A DNA stretch of 64,000 nt from the NCBI RefSeq assembly GCF_011038645.2, contig NZ_CP064955.1, forward strand, positions 124,001-188,000. The letters are read 5' to 3'. This document shows, one piece after another, positions 1 through 11,903 of the stretch (the first letter of the stretch is position 1; the number at the start of each line of letters is the position of its first letter). The position numbers and the translations under genes are program-made. Source of the stretch: Corynebacterium qintianiae (lineage in GTDB: Bacteria > Actinomycetota > Actinomycetes > Mycobacteriales > Mycobacteriaceae). Below the pieces are notes generated by a model that was given only the letters and a program-made list of their open reading frames with translations, was not told where the DNA came from and did not search any database.

Positions 1-126
1 GCGCTCGACCTCGGCGTTCATCCCGCGCATACGCGCGCGCTGGCGCAGCACGAGGGCGTTGCCGTCGTCCCCGTAGGTGCCCAACACGTCCGGCAGGATG
101 AGTCCGATGCGAAGTTGCTTAGCCAC
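1..126 (-). CDS. gatD: GatD, lipid II isoglutaminyl synthase glutaminase subunit (partial, N-terminus only)
   Basis: Only the first 42 codons lie in the window; the gene runs off the left edge. The N-terminus contains the segments LRIGLILPDVLGTYGDDGNA and LVLRQRARMRGM, typical of the CobQ-like type 1 glutamine amidotransferase GatD. In this family GatD supplies ammonia to MurT, which amidates D-Glu of lipid II to D-isoglutamine. The start is GTG at 126, overlapping the murT stop by 8 bases, so translation is probably coupled. The catalytic Cys and His lie outside the window. Confidence 0.85.
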   Translation of the reverse strand, partial: MAKQLRIGLILPDVLGTYGDDGNALVLRQRARMRGMNAEVER

Positions 127-1390
127 GGTAGTCCTCCTGCTTGGTCAAATCCTTCTTCAGGTCGCGGAAGGCGGTGTAGTTCGCCAACACTTCGACGCGT
201 CCTGGCGGGCAGGCGCGAATCGCGTCAACCGGATCGTGGATCAGGGAGTGCTCGATGTCCGCGTAGAGCAGGCGCACCGCCAAGTCAGTTCCGCGCTCGC
301 CGGCTGCGACGACCTTGAGGCCCTCGAAGTCCTCGAATTTCACGTCCCACAGCCACGACAAGTCCTCGCCGTCCGCGACCTGGCCGTTGGTGGCAATCAC
401 CAGGCCGTCCGCGCTGCGGTCGACCATGCTCAGCGCCTCCTGCCAGCCGGCCGGGTTCTTGGCCAGAAGCAGGTGCACCTCGCGCTCTCCCAGGCGGACG
501 GTGGAGTAGCGGCCCGCGACGTTGTCCACACCCTCGGTGGCGCGGACCGCCTGATCGAAGGGCACATCGAACGCCTCGACAGCGGCCGCAATGGCCTGGG
601 CGGCGTTACCGAGGTTGGCGCGGCCCGGCAACTTCAGGTTCAGCTCGGCGCTCCCATGCGGGGAATGCAGCGTAGTGCCTTCGAGCCAGTAAGAAGGGGT
701 GGGGCGGCGGAACTCGCGGCCGTCGGCGAGCTTCTCCACGCCGTACCAGTCGCCCTCGGTCTGCACGACGTGGCCGCCGGAACGCGGGTTGGTCACGGAG
801 TCACCCAGCCAGCCAGCTCCCGCCGCGACCCAGACGACGTTGGGGTGGTCGAAAGCGACCGACGTCATCAGCACGTCGTCGCAGTTGGCAATCACCTTCA
901 TCTCCGGGTGTGCCTCCACCGCCGAGCGCAGGGCGCGCTCGATCTTGTTGATCTCCCCGACGCGGTCCAGCTGGTCGCGCGACAGGTTGAGCAGAACGAG
1001 GGCCTGCGGGGACAAGCGCTGTGCCACCGACGGCACGTGCAGCTCGTCGACCTCCAGGACGACGTGGGAGGCCTTCCGGCCAGCCATCAGCGCGGAGATG
1101 ATTCCCGCGTCCATGTTGTCACCGCCGTCATTGGTGGCAACCGTGTGCTTCGCCGACATCGCTCCGGCGAGCATCCGGGTCGTCGTGGACTTTCCGTTGG
1201 TTCCCGTGACCAGCACGGTGGGACGGCCGCCGCCAAGCGACTGCATGATCGAGGGGTCAATGGCGTTGGCCACAAGACCGCCGATCATTCCGCCAGCGCC
1301 GCGGCCGGTTGCGCGGGATGCGGAGGTGGCTAGCATCGCCGCGGTCACCGCCGCCCGCGAGCGCAACCGGGAGAGAGGACCTTTTTTCAT
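119..1390 (-). CDS. murT: MurT, lipid II isoglutaminyl synthase Mur-ligase subunit
   Basis: 423 residues starting at ATG 1390, with GGAG a few bases upstream. It has a Mur-ligase central domain with P-loop VTGTNGKSTTTR near residue 60 and a C-terminal DUF1727 domain. With GatD it forms the complex that amidates the D-Glu of the peptidoglycan stem peptide. In many MurT proteins a Cys4 zinc ribbon sits in the middle domain; here the matching segment reads NPRSGG followed by DWYG, so the usual cysteines appear to be missing. It is the third gene of a same-strand series leuA, dnaQ-like, murT, gatD. Confidence 0.9.
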   Translation of the reverse strand: MKKGPLSRLRSRAAVTAAMLATSASRATGRGAGGMIGGLVANAIDPSIMQSLGGGRPTVLVTGTNGKSTTTRMLAGAMSAKHTVATNDGGDNMDAGIISALMAGRKASHVVLEVDELHVPSVAQRLSPQALVLLNLSRDQLDRVGEINKIERALRSAVEAHPEMKVIANCDDVLMTSVAFDHPNVVWVAAGAGWLGDSVTNPRSGGHVVQTEGDWYGVEKLADGREFRRPTPSYWLEGTTLHSPHGSAELNLKLPGRANLGNAAQAIAAAVEAFDVPFDQAVRATEGVDNVAGRYSTVRLGEREVHLLLAKNPAGWQEALSMVDRSADGLVIATNGQVADGEDLSWLWDVKFEDFEGLKVVAAGERGTDLAVRLLYADIEHSLIHDPVDAIRACPPGRVEVLANYTAFRDLKKDLTKQEDYRG

Positions 1391-1416
1391 GCGCTCCACC
1401 CTACGCCTAACGCGCT

Positions 1417-2403
1417 TTAACCCAGTCGTGCCACAGCGGAGTGGAACTCCTCCGCCGACAGTACCGGGATTCCCTTCCGGTCGGCGTGCATCGCCTTGCC
1501 GCGCAGCTCCACTCCACGGGCCTTGGCATCCGAAACCACGAGCGACGTTTGGCGCGTGAGCTTCTCGGCGTAGTTCAGGCCGTTGTCCACGGCGCCGGCG
1601 ATGATTACGTCCGGGTCGGCGGCGATGTCGTCCGAGACGACGATTTCCATCCCCTCCTTCAACCCGCCGCCCACTGTGTAGGGGCCCGGGTTCTCCACCT
1701 CGAGGGTGTTGTTCTCCGCATCCACCCGTACGGCAGTGCGCTGCAGACCGAACCGATCCGGCACAAGGTCCTCGGTGGCCATCGTGGCCATCGCGCCGTT
1801 GCCGCACAGCGCGAAGTACAGCTCTTTCACCAACAGAGTCTCCGCCCGGGAGGTCTCCTCCTCGGGGCGGCTGGCACGCTCGACGGATGCAACCGGGTCC
1901 GCTGCCTCCAGACCGATCAGGCGCGCGACAGCACCGGGGCGGATGTCGAGAGGGATCACACCCTGCAACCGGGCGCTGGCGAGGGTGTCCACGATCGTCT
2001 CCGGTCGCGGGATGTGGCCCACGCGCTGGCGGCGCCGACCGTTGCGCTTCGCCCGCGAGCGGTTCGCCCGCGCCGCGGCGTTCATCGCGCGCCGGGCCTC
2101 GGCGACGATGAACCCCCACGCAAGGGGGGCGTCGTGAAGCACGATCGTGCGCTTGTCCACGAGGCGGTCCAGCGTCTTCAGGTGCCGGGAAAAGCGAGGG
2201 GCCTGCGCAAAATCGCTTGGCTCGAGCCCGTGGTTGTGGCGCGGGCCGGCGTCCGAACCAGTACTGAACACGGAGTGGAAGTCCTCGCCGATCTCACCCG
2301 CCTCGTTGAACGTGACGGCGTCGAGGGTGAGCATCCGACCCGTCGAGGGGTGGATGCCCGTGGTCTGGACGGTCACCGCCACGTAGGGAAATTCATCGGG
2401 CAA
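1417..2403 (-). CDS. DnaQ-like exonuclease-fold protein with C-terminal BRCT-like domain, catalytic residues apparently lost
   Basis: 328 residues from TTG 2403, only 3 bases after the leuA stop, with GGTGGGG as ribosome site. The N-terminal half has the outline of a DEDD 3'-5' exonuclease (VAVTVQTTGIHP, then a central HNHGL segment). The ExoI D-x-E acids read T-V-Q, and the acids expected in ExoII and ExoIII are also not in place, so nuclease activity is doubtful. The C-terminus (about 275-328, TSLVVSDAKARGVELRGKA) resembles a BRCT domain. Corynebacteria carry a similar gene, annotated as DNA polymerase III epsilon, at this place beside leuA. Its function is unproven. Confidence 0.75.
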   Translation of the reverse strand: MPDEFPYVAVTVQTTGIHPSTGRMLTLDAVTFNEAGEIGEDFHSVFSTGSDAGPRHNHGLEPSDFAQAPRFSRHLKTLDRLVDKRTIVLHDAPLAWGFIVAEARRAMNAAARANRSRAKRNGRRRQRVGHIPRPETIVDTLASARLQGVIPLDIRPGAVARLIGLEAADPVASVERASRPEEETSRAETLLVKELYFALCGNGAMATMATEDLVPDRFGLQRTAVRVDAENNTLEVENPGPYTVGGGLKEGMEIVVSDDIAADPDVIIAGAVDNGLNYAEKLTRQTSLVVSDAKARGVELRGKAMHADRKGIPVLSAEEFHSAVARLG

Positions 2404-2406
2404 GAT

Positions 2407-4422
<2,016 letters not shown>

Positions 4423-4442
4423 TCACCTCTATGGCGGGGCGC

Positions 4443-4455
4443 TCAGATTATCTGA
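4443..4455 (-). promoter_or_regulatory. leuA -10 candidate within a 13-bp palindrome
   Basis: The palindrome TCAGAT-T-ATCTGA contains, on the minus strand, GATAAT at 4452-4447, a reasonable -10 hexamer about 50 bases before the leader peptide start. No convincing -35 is seen. A palindrome over a -10 would suit a repressor operator; the protein is unknown. Confidence 0.35.
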
Positions 4456-4529
4456 TCTAAAGGTGCTGGTGGTCGGATGTCGGGAGGGGTTAACTGGACG
4501 GTGCTCTATGGGGCCGCTAGCAGAGTGAA

Positions 4530-4613
4530 GTGTGGCTGGTGTGGGGCTGGTTTCGTTGAGGTATAGCTGCTAGACCTCAACGCGCAAGGAAGGTCTAAAT
4601 CACAAAGCCACAC
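4530..4613. repeat. nested inverted repeats between leuA and the DMT permease gene
   Basis: An outer pair GTGTGGCT (4530-4537) / AGCCACAC (4606-4613) encloses an inner perfect 9-bp pair CGTTGAGGT (4554-4562) / ACCTCAACG (4574-4582) with an 11-base loop. Neither strand shows a U-run after the stem, so this is not a standard terminator. It could be a structured RNA element, a remnant of an insertion end, or a protein-binding cruciform. The rest of 4456-4659 shows no gene. Confidence 0.5.
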
Positions 4614-4659
4614 ACGCCTTTAAAGACGACGTGAGAAAACCGTCACACCGTGTCCATCC

Positions 4660-5517
4660 TTACGCCACCGGTTTGCGCGCCAACATGCCGGTCGCCACGA
4701 GCATGCCGCCTATCGACGCCCCCATGACCAGCCACCCGAAGACCGACTCAACCTGCAAGTATTCGCCCAGGATAGACAGGCCGAGGAAGAGTGCGATGAG
4801 CGGCTCCACGATCTTCATGGCGGGCAGGGAACGCGAAAGCACCCCTGCGCCGAAGGCGTACTGCTGCACCACAGTGCCAAACAGGGAGGAAACAACCATC
4901 GCCCAGAACTGCCACGTGGAAAGCATCGCGGGCAGGCCGCCAGCGACGAACGCGTCGACCGCCACCTTGGAAAACACCGCGAGGTAGCCGAAGACGGCGC
5001 CGCAGACGATGCCATAGAGGAGGGCCTGGGCGGCGGGGGAGCGTCGATAAGCAAGGGCGAAAATGATCGCGCACGCAACCGCCCCGACGCCGATGACCGC
5101 CGCCCACTCCCAGTCGGGCGCGGAGCGCGCACCCGGCAGCGGGCGGCCGAGGATGACCACGACACCAACGCACGCGGTGAGCACGAAGGCCCAGAGCGTC
5201 TCGGCAGGTTCCATCCGTCGGTGTTCGACGCGCGCGGCGAGAACCAGCGTAAACATCAGCGACAGGACCAGGATCGGCTGCACCACCAGCAGTGACCCGA
5301 AGGCCAGCGCGAGCGCCTGAAGGGCGTAAGCAACGAAAGCGAGCAGTATCGACAGCCACCACTGCGGGCGGCGCATCGCGCTCAATGGAGTGCTGTTGGC
5401 CTCGGTGTGGCTGAGCCCCGCCCGCAAGATGTGGTGGCGCCACACCGTGCCCACCGCAATCGTCACCGCGGACAGAAGCGCGAACGAGATGGCGAGGGCG
5501 TTGTTGTGCACGGGCAT
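4660..5517 (-). CDS. DMT (EamA-like) superfamily permease
   Basis: 285 residues with about ten hydrophobic helices arranged as two related halves, as in drug/metabolite transporters (for example ISFALLSAVTIAVGTVW at the N-terminus and SVFGWLVMGASIGGMLVATG near the end). An integral membrane protein of this family sits between leuA and lysC in other corynebacteria. The substrate cannot be read from sequence. The start at ATG 5517 has no clear ribosome site. Confidence 0.75.
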   Translation of the reverse strand: MPVHNNALAISFALLSAVTIAVGTVWRHHILRAGLSHTEANSTPLSAMRRPQWWLSILLAFVAYALQALALAFGSLLVVQPILVLSLMFTLVLAARVEHRRMEPAETLWAFVLTACVGVVVILGRPLPGARSAPDWEWAAVIGVGAVACAIIFALAYRRSPAAQALLYGIVCGAVFGYLAVFSKVAVDAFVAGGLPAMLSTWQFWAMVVSSLFGTVVQQYAFGAGVLSRSLPAMKIVEPLIALFLGLSILGEYLQVESVFGWLVMGASIGGMLVATGMLARKPVA

Positions 5518-5602
5518 CCACAGTAGAGGGCAAATGGCACGATGGGTATTATCGGTATGCGCATTTTAAAAAACCGCGAACCGGAAGGTGACTGAAGAAG
5601 GC

Positions 5603-7935
<2,333 letters not shown>

Positions 7936-8001
7936 TTGCGTTCTGGTAAAGAAGAGCTGGATCGGGTTGCTTTCTGCGTCGATGCGATGACAATAGGCGT
8001 C

Positions 8002-8490
8002 ATGAATTTTTCGGAACGCATGCGAATTGGCACCGTGGCACTCGTCGCGGCCGCCGCGCTATCCCACCCCGGGATCGCTCACGCCGCATCCGTGCCCGGT
8101 ACCCCTTCCCCCACGGCGACCGTCGAGTACCGGCAGACAGAAACCGGTCGCGAGGTTGCAATCCAGCCCGGCCAGACCATCGCGCTAGAGCCCGAAGGCC
8201 AGGCCGTGGCCAAGTTCGTCATCGAGGAAGGTGAGGAATCGACCCTGCCGCCTGGGTGGAGCGTGCTCACTGCCTCGACAGGACTGAAGATCACAGCCGC
8301 CGCCACCGCCGCCGAAGGTGAGTTCGCCGCGGTGAAGGTGGTCGGTATCAATGGTGAGACCGGAGATCTGCGCGTCGTCGTCGAGCGCGCCGATTCCGCC
8401 CCTGCGCCCGCTGCGAAGCCGTCCCCGTCCAGCTCCTCCAGCTGGATTAACGAGCTCGTAGGCAGGGTCGTGACCTTTTTCGGCTCCTAA
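8002..8490 (+). CDS. putative secreted protein with signal peptide
   Basis: 162 residues from ATG 8002, with AGG 5-6 bases upstream. Residues 1-30 form a signal peptide (basic MRIG, hydrophobic TVALVAAAALS, cleavage near AHAAS). The mature part has no recognised domain; it ends in a Pro/Ser-rich linker and a short amphipathic tail (WINELVGRVVTFFGS). A secreted or membrane protein is found between asd and sigC in related species. Its stop overlaps the sigC stop tail-to-tail by 3 bases. Confidence 0.7.
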   Translation: MNFSERMRIGTVALVAAAALSHPGIAHAASVPGTPSPTATVEYRQTETGREVAIQPGQTIALEPEGQAVAKFVIEEGEESTLPPGWSVLTASTGLKITAAATAAEGEFAAVKVVGINGETGDLRVVVERADSAPAPAAKPSPSSSSSWINELVGRVVTFFGS

Positions 8491-9035
8491 GCCGTTGATG
8501 TGCCGGTGCCCTCAATGAGGTCGCGCCGGGCGCGCGCCACCCGCGAGCGGATCGTGCCGATGCGCACCCCGGCGATGCGTGCGGCCTCCTCGTACGTGTA
8601 CCCGAGAATCTGGGTCAGCACGATGGCCTCGCGCCTCTCGGGAGGCAGGGCGTCGAGAAGCGAGCGCGCGTCGATCACGTCGGACCAGGTGTTCGGGTTG
8701 TCGGGGCTCGGTTCCTGCGCGGCGACCTCGTCGTACTCCGCAACCGACTTCCTCGGCCGCGCCATGTCGTGGCGCACGGAGTCGATCCACACTCGCCGCG
8801 CGAGGGTGAGCAGCCATGTGCGTGCCGACGACCGCCCGGCGAAACGCGGCAATGAGCCCAGCACACGCAAGTAGGTCTCCTGTACGAGGTCATCCGCATG
8901 CTCGCGGCCGGCGAGGTGGGCGAGGAAGCGCCAGACATCGTCCTGGGTGTTCTCGATGAACTCGGTAAGCGCGCCCTTATCCCCCCGGCCGGCCCGCAAG
9001 GCCAGCTCGGTGACGAAATCGTCGTGGCTGCTCAC
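8487..9035 (-). CDS. sigC: ECF sigma factor SigC
   Basis: About 182 residues with sigma region 2 (DDLVQETYLRVLGSLPRFAG) and region 4 (LPPERREAIVLTQILGYTY, then AARIAGVRIGTIRSRVARA). Its position between asd and katA matches corynebacterial sigC, reported to respond to respiratory-chain status in C. glutamicum. The start is uncertain: GTG 9035 is used here; TTG 9047 is in frame, and neither has a ribosome site. The 9036-9198 gap to katA holds both promoters. Confidence 0.85.
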   Translation of the reverse strand: MSSHDDFVTELALRAGRGDKGALTEFIENTQDDVWRFLAHLAGREHADDLVQETYLRVLGSLPRFAGRSSARTWLLTLARRVWIDSVRHDMARPRKSVAEYDEVAAQEPSPDNPNTWSDVIDARSLLDALPPERREAIVLTQILGYTYEEAARIAGVRIGTIRSRVARARRDLIEGTGTSTA

Positions 9036-9198
9036 AGGGGGAAACAATACCAGCAGCGGTTTTCGGTCCCCGAGTGTGCGAACACTCCCAAAACACTGAA
9101 ACTCGTTGCCGACGCCATGGGCGCGACGTAGACTGGGGTGCGGATATCAAAAGTCCGCTTTTAATAGCTTTAATCTAAAGATTGCTAGGAGGCCTACC

Positions 9199-10794
9199 AT
9201 GGCAGACCAGTCCAAGGCAGAGGGCATCGTCGCTCGCGGCGAGCGCCCTGCAGGCAACGGAAAGACCACCCGCCCGAGCGGCCAGCCGGTTGCGTCCGAG
9301 AACATCTCGATCACCGCAGGCCCGCAGGGCCCGAACGTTCTCAACGACATCCACCTCATTGAGAAGCTCGCGCACTTCAACCGCGAGAACGTTCCGGAGC
9401 GCATCCCGCACGCCAAGGGTCACGGCGCGTTCGGTGAGCTGCACATTACCGAAGACGTCTCCCAGTACACGAAGGCGAAGCTCTTCCAGCCGGGTACCGT
9501 CACCCCGATGGCCGCACGCTTCTCCACGGTCGCCGGTGAGATCGGTTCCCCCGACACCTGGCGCGATGTCCACGGTTTTGCGCTGCGCTTCTACACTGAA
9601 GACGGCAACTACGACATCGTGGGCAACAACACCCCGACCTTCTTCCTGCGCGATCCCATGAAGTTCGCCGACTTCATCCACTCACAGAAGCGCCAGCCGC
9701 ACACCGGCCTGCGCGACGACGAGATGCAGTGGGACTTCTGGTCCCGCACCCCGGAGTCCGCGCACCAGGTCACCTACCTGCTGGGCGACCGTGGCACCCC
9801 GAAGACCTCTCGCCACCAGGACGGCTTCGGTTCCCACACCTTCCAGTGGGTCAACGAGGAGGGCAACGCCGTCTGGATCAAGTACCACTTCAAGACCCGC
9901 CAAGGCTGGGACACCTTCACCGACGAGGAGGCCACGGAGATGGCCGGCAAGAACGCCGACCACCACCGCCAGGATCTCTTCGACTCCATCGACCGCGGCG
10001 ACTTCCCGGTCTGGGACGTCAAGGTCCAGATCATGCCGTTTGAGGACGCGGAGAACTACCGCTTCAACCCGTTCGACCTGACCAAGATCTGGTCCCAGAA
10101 GGACTACCCGCTCGTCGACGTGGGTTACTTCGTGCTCAACCGCAACCCGAAGAACTACCACGCGCAGATCGAGCAGATCGCGCTCGATCCGGGCAACATC
10201 GTCCCGGGTGTCGGCCTCTCCCCGGACCGCATGCTCCAGGGCCGCGCGTGGGCGTACGCCGACCAGCACCGCTACCGCATCGGACCGAACTACAAGGATC
10301 TGCCGGTCAACCAGCCGATCAACGCGGTCAACATCTACGCGGAGCGCGGGCCCATGGCGTACTTCTTCAACGCCGAGGGTGAGCACAACTACACCCCGAA
10401 CAACACGGAGAAGGGTGCAGGTTACCTGGACAACAACGAGGACTCCTCCTCCAACCACACCACGTACGGCCAGGCCAGCGACCTCTACGTGAACCCGGAC
10501 CCGCACGGCTCCGACCTGACCCGCGCGGCGTACGTCAAGCACGCCGAGGACGACGACTTCGGCCAGGCCCGCACCCTCTACACCGAGGTGTTCGACGACG
10601 GTGAGCGCGAGCGCTTCGTGCACAACGTCTCCAACAAGATGCTGCCGATCGAGAACAAGGACATCGAGGAGCGCACCTTCGCTTACTGGGGCAACGTGGA
10701 CAAGGACCTGGAGCAGAAGCTCCGCTCCGAGGTTGCACGCAAGCGCCAGGAGGCCGGTTACGACGAGAAGGAAGAGCAGTCTTCCGTCTTCTAA
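9199..10794 (+). CDS. katA: catalase (monofunctional haem catalase)
   Basis: 531 residues. It converts H2O2 to water and oxygen. The distal His is in PERIPHAKGHG, the active-site Asn in IVGNNTPTFF, and the proximal haem Tyr in RAWAYADQHRYR. Size fits small-subunit catalases. Start at ATG 9199 is set by AGGAGG 6 bases upstream. The preceding AT-rich stretch contains a TAATCT -10 candidate at 9171. In C. glutamicum katA is repressed by OxyR; no OxyR box is claimed here. Confidence 0.97.
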   Translation: MADQSKAEGIVARGERPAGNGKTTRPSGQPVASENISITAGPQGPNVLNDIHLIEKLAHFNRENVPERIPHAKGHGAFGELHITEDVSQYTKAKLFQPGTVTPMAARFSTVAGEIGSPDTWRDVHGFALRFYTEDGNYDIVGNNTPTFFLRDPMKFADFIHSQKRQPHTGLRDDEMQWDFWSRTPESAHQVTYLLGDRGTPKTSRHQDGFGSHTFQWVNEEGNAVWIKYHFKTRQGWDTFTDEEATEMAGKNADHHRQDLFDSIDRGDFPVWDVKVQIMPFEDAENYRFNPFDLTKIWSQKDYPLVDVGYFVLNRNPKNYHAQIEQIALDPGNIVPGVGLSPDRMLQGRAWAYADQHRYRIGPNYKDLPVNQPINAVNIYAERGPMAYFFNAEGEHNYTPNNTEKGAGYLDNNEDSSSNHTTYGQASDLYVNPDPHGSDLTRAAYVKHAEDDDFGQARTLYTEVFDDGERERFVHNVSNKMLPIENKDIEERTFAYWGNVDKDLEQKLRSEVARKRQEAGYDEKEEQSSVF

Positions 10795-10815
10795 GTTCCG
10801 CCACCGAAACCGGTA

Positions 10816-10849
10816 AAACCCGCCGCCCGATTACACGGGAGGCGGGTTT
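10816..10849. terminator. bidirectional terminator between katA and the mrp operon
   Basis: AAACCCGCC (10816-10824) pairs with GGCGGGTTT (10841-10849), extended inward by CCCG/CGGG. It lies 21 bases after katA and 12 bases after the end of mnhG, so it can serve both converging units. The A/T ends give a short U-run in both directions. Confidence 0.85.
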
Positions 10850-10861
10850 CGCCGTTGGGGG

Positions 10862-11188
10862 TTACTTCATCTCGGGCGGAACCTTGTCGACGACCGTGAC
10901 TCCGTAGATTGAACGGCCGATGACGAAAGTGGCGACGGACGCAACCACCCAAACGGCCGCCACGGCGACGATCGCGCGGAGAAAATCGTTGAGGTCGAAC
11001 CCTGTGGTGGCCCAGGAATGGATGAGTTTGGCCAGGATGAGCAGCGGAAAAGCGACGCACACGAGCGGGCCGAGCAAGTTCGCGCGGGTCAAAGCGTCGG
11101 GTGCCCGCAGCTGGAGGACTGTTGTGGCGACGACGCACACCGTGGCGACGATCACCAGCACGGCGACGATGATTTCTGCGATAGCCAT
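10862..11188 (-). CDS. mnhG: Mrp Na+/H+ antiporter subunit G
   Basis: 108 residues with three membrane helices and the MnhG/MrpG-type core (LRAPDALTRANLLGPLVCVA). It is the last gene of the operon. The start ATG 11188 overlaps the mnhF stop by one base (TGATG), indicating coupled translation. Part of the multi-subunit antiporter that exports Na+ in exchange for protons. Confidence 0.88.
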   Translation of the reverse strand: MAIAEIIVAVLVIVATVCVVATTVLQLRAPDALTRANLLGPLVCVAFPLLILAKLIHSWATTGFDLNDFLRAIVAVAAVWVVASVATFVIGRSIYGVTVVDKVPPEMK

Positions 11189-11463
11189 CAGCGGCGCCCC
11201 CTCGAGATAATACGGGCCATGGACACGGTCGGGATGGTGCCGCACACGAGCGCGGCGAGGATGGCGACCTCGTAGCCGATCATCGTGTCGTTCAGCAGCG
11301 TCCAGACCAGGAAGATGGCGACCATGGCGTAGAAGACGAGGTCTGCCATCACGGCGCGGGACAACTCGTCTTTTGTCAGGATCAGCGCTCCGAGTCCGAT
11401 GAGAAGGCACAGCGCCATGACGATGATGCACGTGGTCAGGATTGTCTCAAACATGGTTGTCAA
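11188..11463 (-). CDS. mnhF: Mrp Na+/H+ antiporter subunit F
   Basis: 91 residues, three membrane helices; the conserved MrpF core is seen in DELSRAVMADLVFYAMVA, where the usual sequence has R-x-x-A-x-D. The start overlaps mnhE by 4 bases (ATGA). Small membrane subunit of the Mrp complex. Confidence 0.88.
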   Translation of the reverse strand: MTTMFETILTTCIIVMALCLLIGLGALILTKDELSRAVMADLVFYAMVAIFLVWTLLNDTMIGYEVAILAALVCGTIPTVSMARIISRGRR

Positions 11464-11903
11464 TCCAGCCTTTCAGCGGGAGGCAGATCCCGCGGGGGTT
11501 GATCGGGCCCGAGATCTCGATACGGCTGCCACTCGACGGATGCGGGATCGAGCTGGATGTCGGCCACGGAGGGTTTCAACCGCTCCTCCATGTCCATGAG
11601 CCCCTCGACCAGACCGACCGGGTCGGCACCGAAGACGGCTTGGACGATGAGGACCTTCTGGCCGGGGAGATCCGGATTGTGGCGGAAACCCAGCGAGAGG
11701 GTCCCCGGGGTCGCGGTGATCGACGTGGAGAACCAGAACAGCTCCCAATCCGTCGTAATGCGCAGCGGATAGTAGATGATGACGGGTCTGATGCCCGCCT
11801 GTGGTTTGAATGCTGCCGCCACCGCCGCGAACCCGGCGGCGAAGATCTCCTTCACCAGCCAGGCGGCGTAACCGAGCGTATGGCCGATTCCATGCAGCGA
11901 CAT
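11460..11903 (-). CDS. mnhE: Mrp Na+/H+ antiporter subunit E
   Basis: 147 residues with the MrpE pattern: a membrane N-terminus, then WELFWFSTSITATPGTLSLG and the soluble tail with DMEERLKP. It overlaps the neighbouring mnhD stop by one base. Shorter than many MrpE proteins at its N-terminus, which is common in Actinobacteria. Confidence 0.88.
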   Translation of the reverse strand: MSLHGIGHTLGYAAWLVKEIFAAGFAAVAAAFKPQAGIRPVIIYYPLRITTDWELFWFSTSITATPGTLSLGFRHNPDLPGQKVLIVQAVFGADPVGLVEGLMDMEERLKPSVADIQLDPASVEWQPYRDLGPDQPPRDLPPAERLD

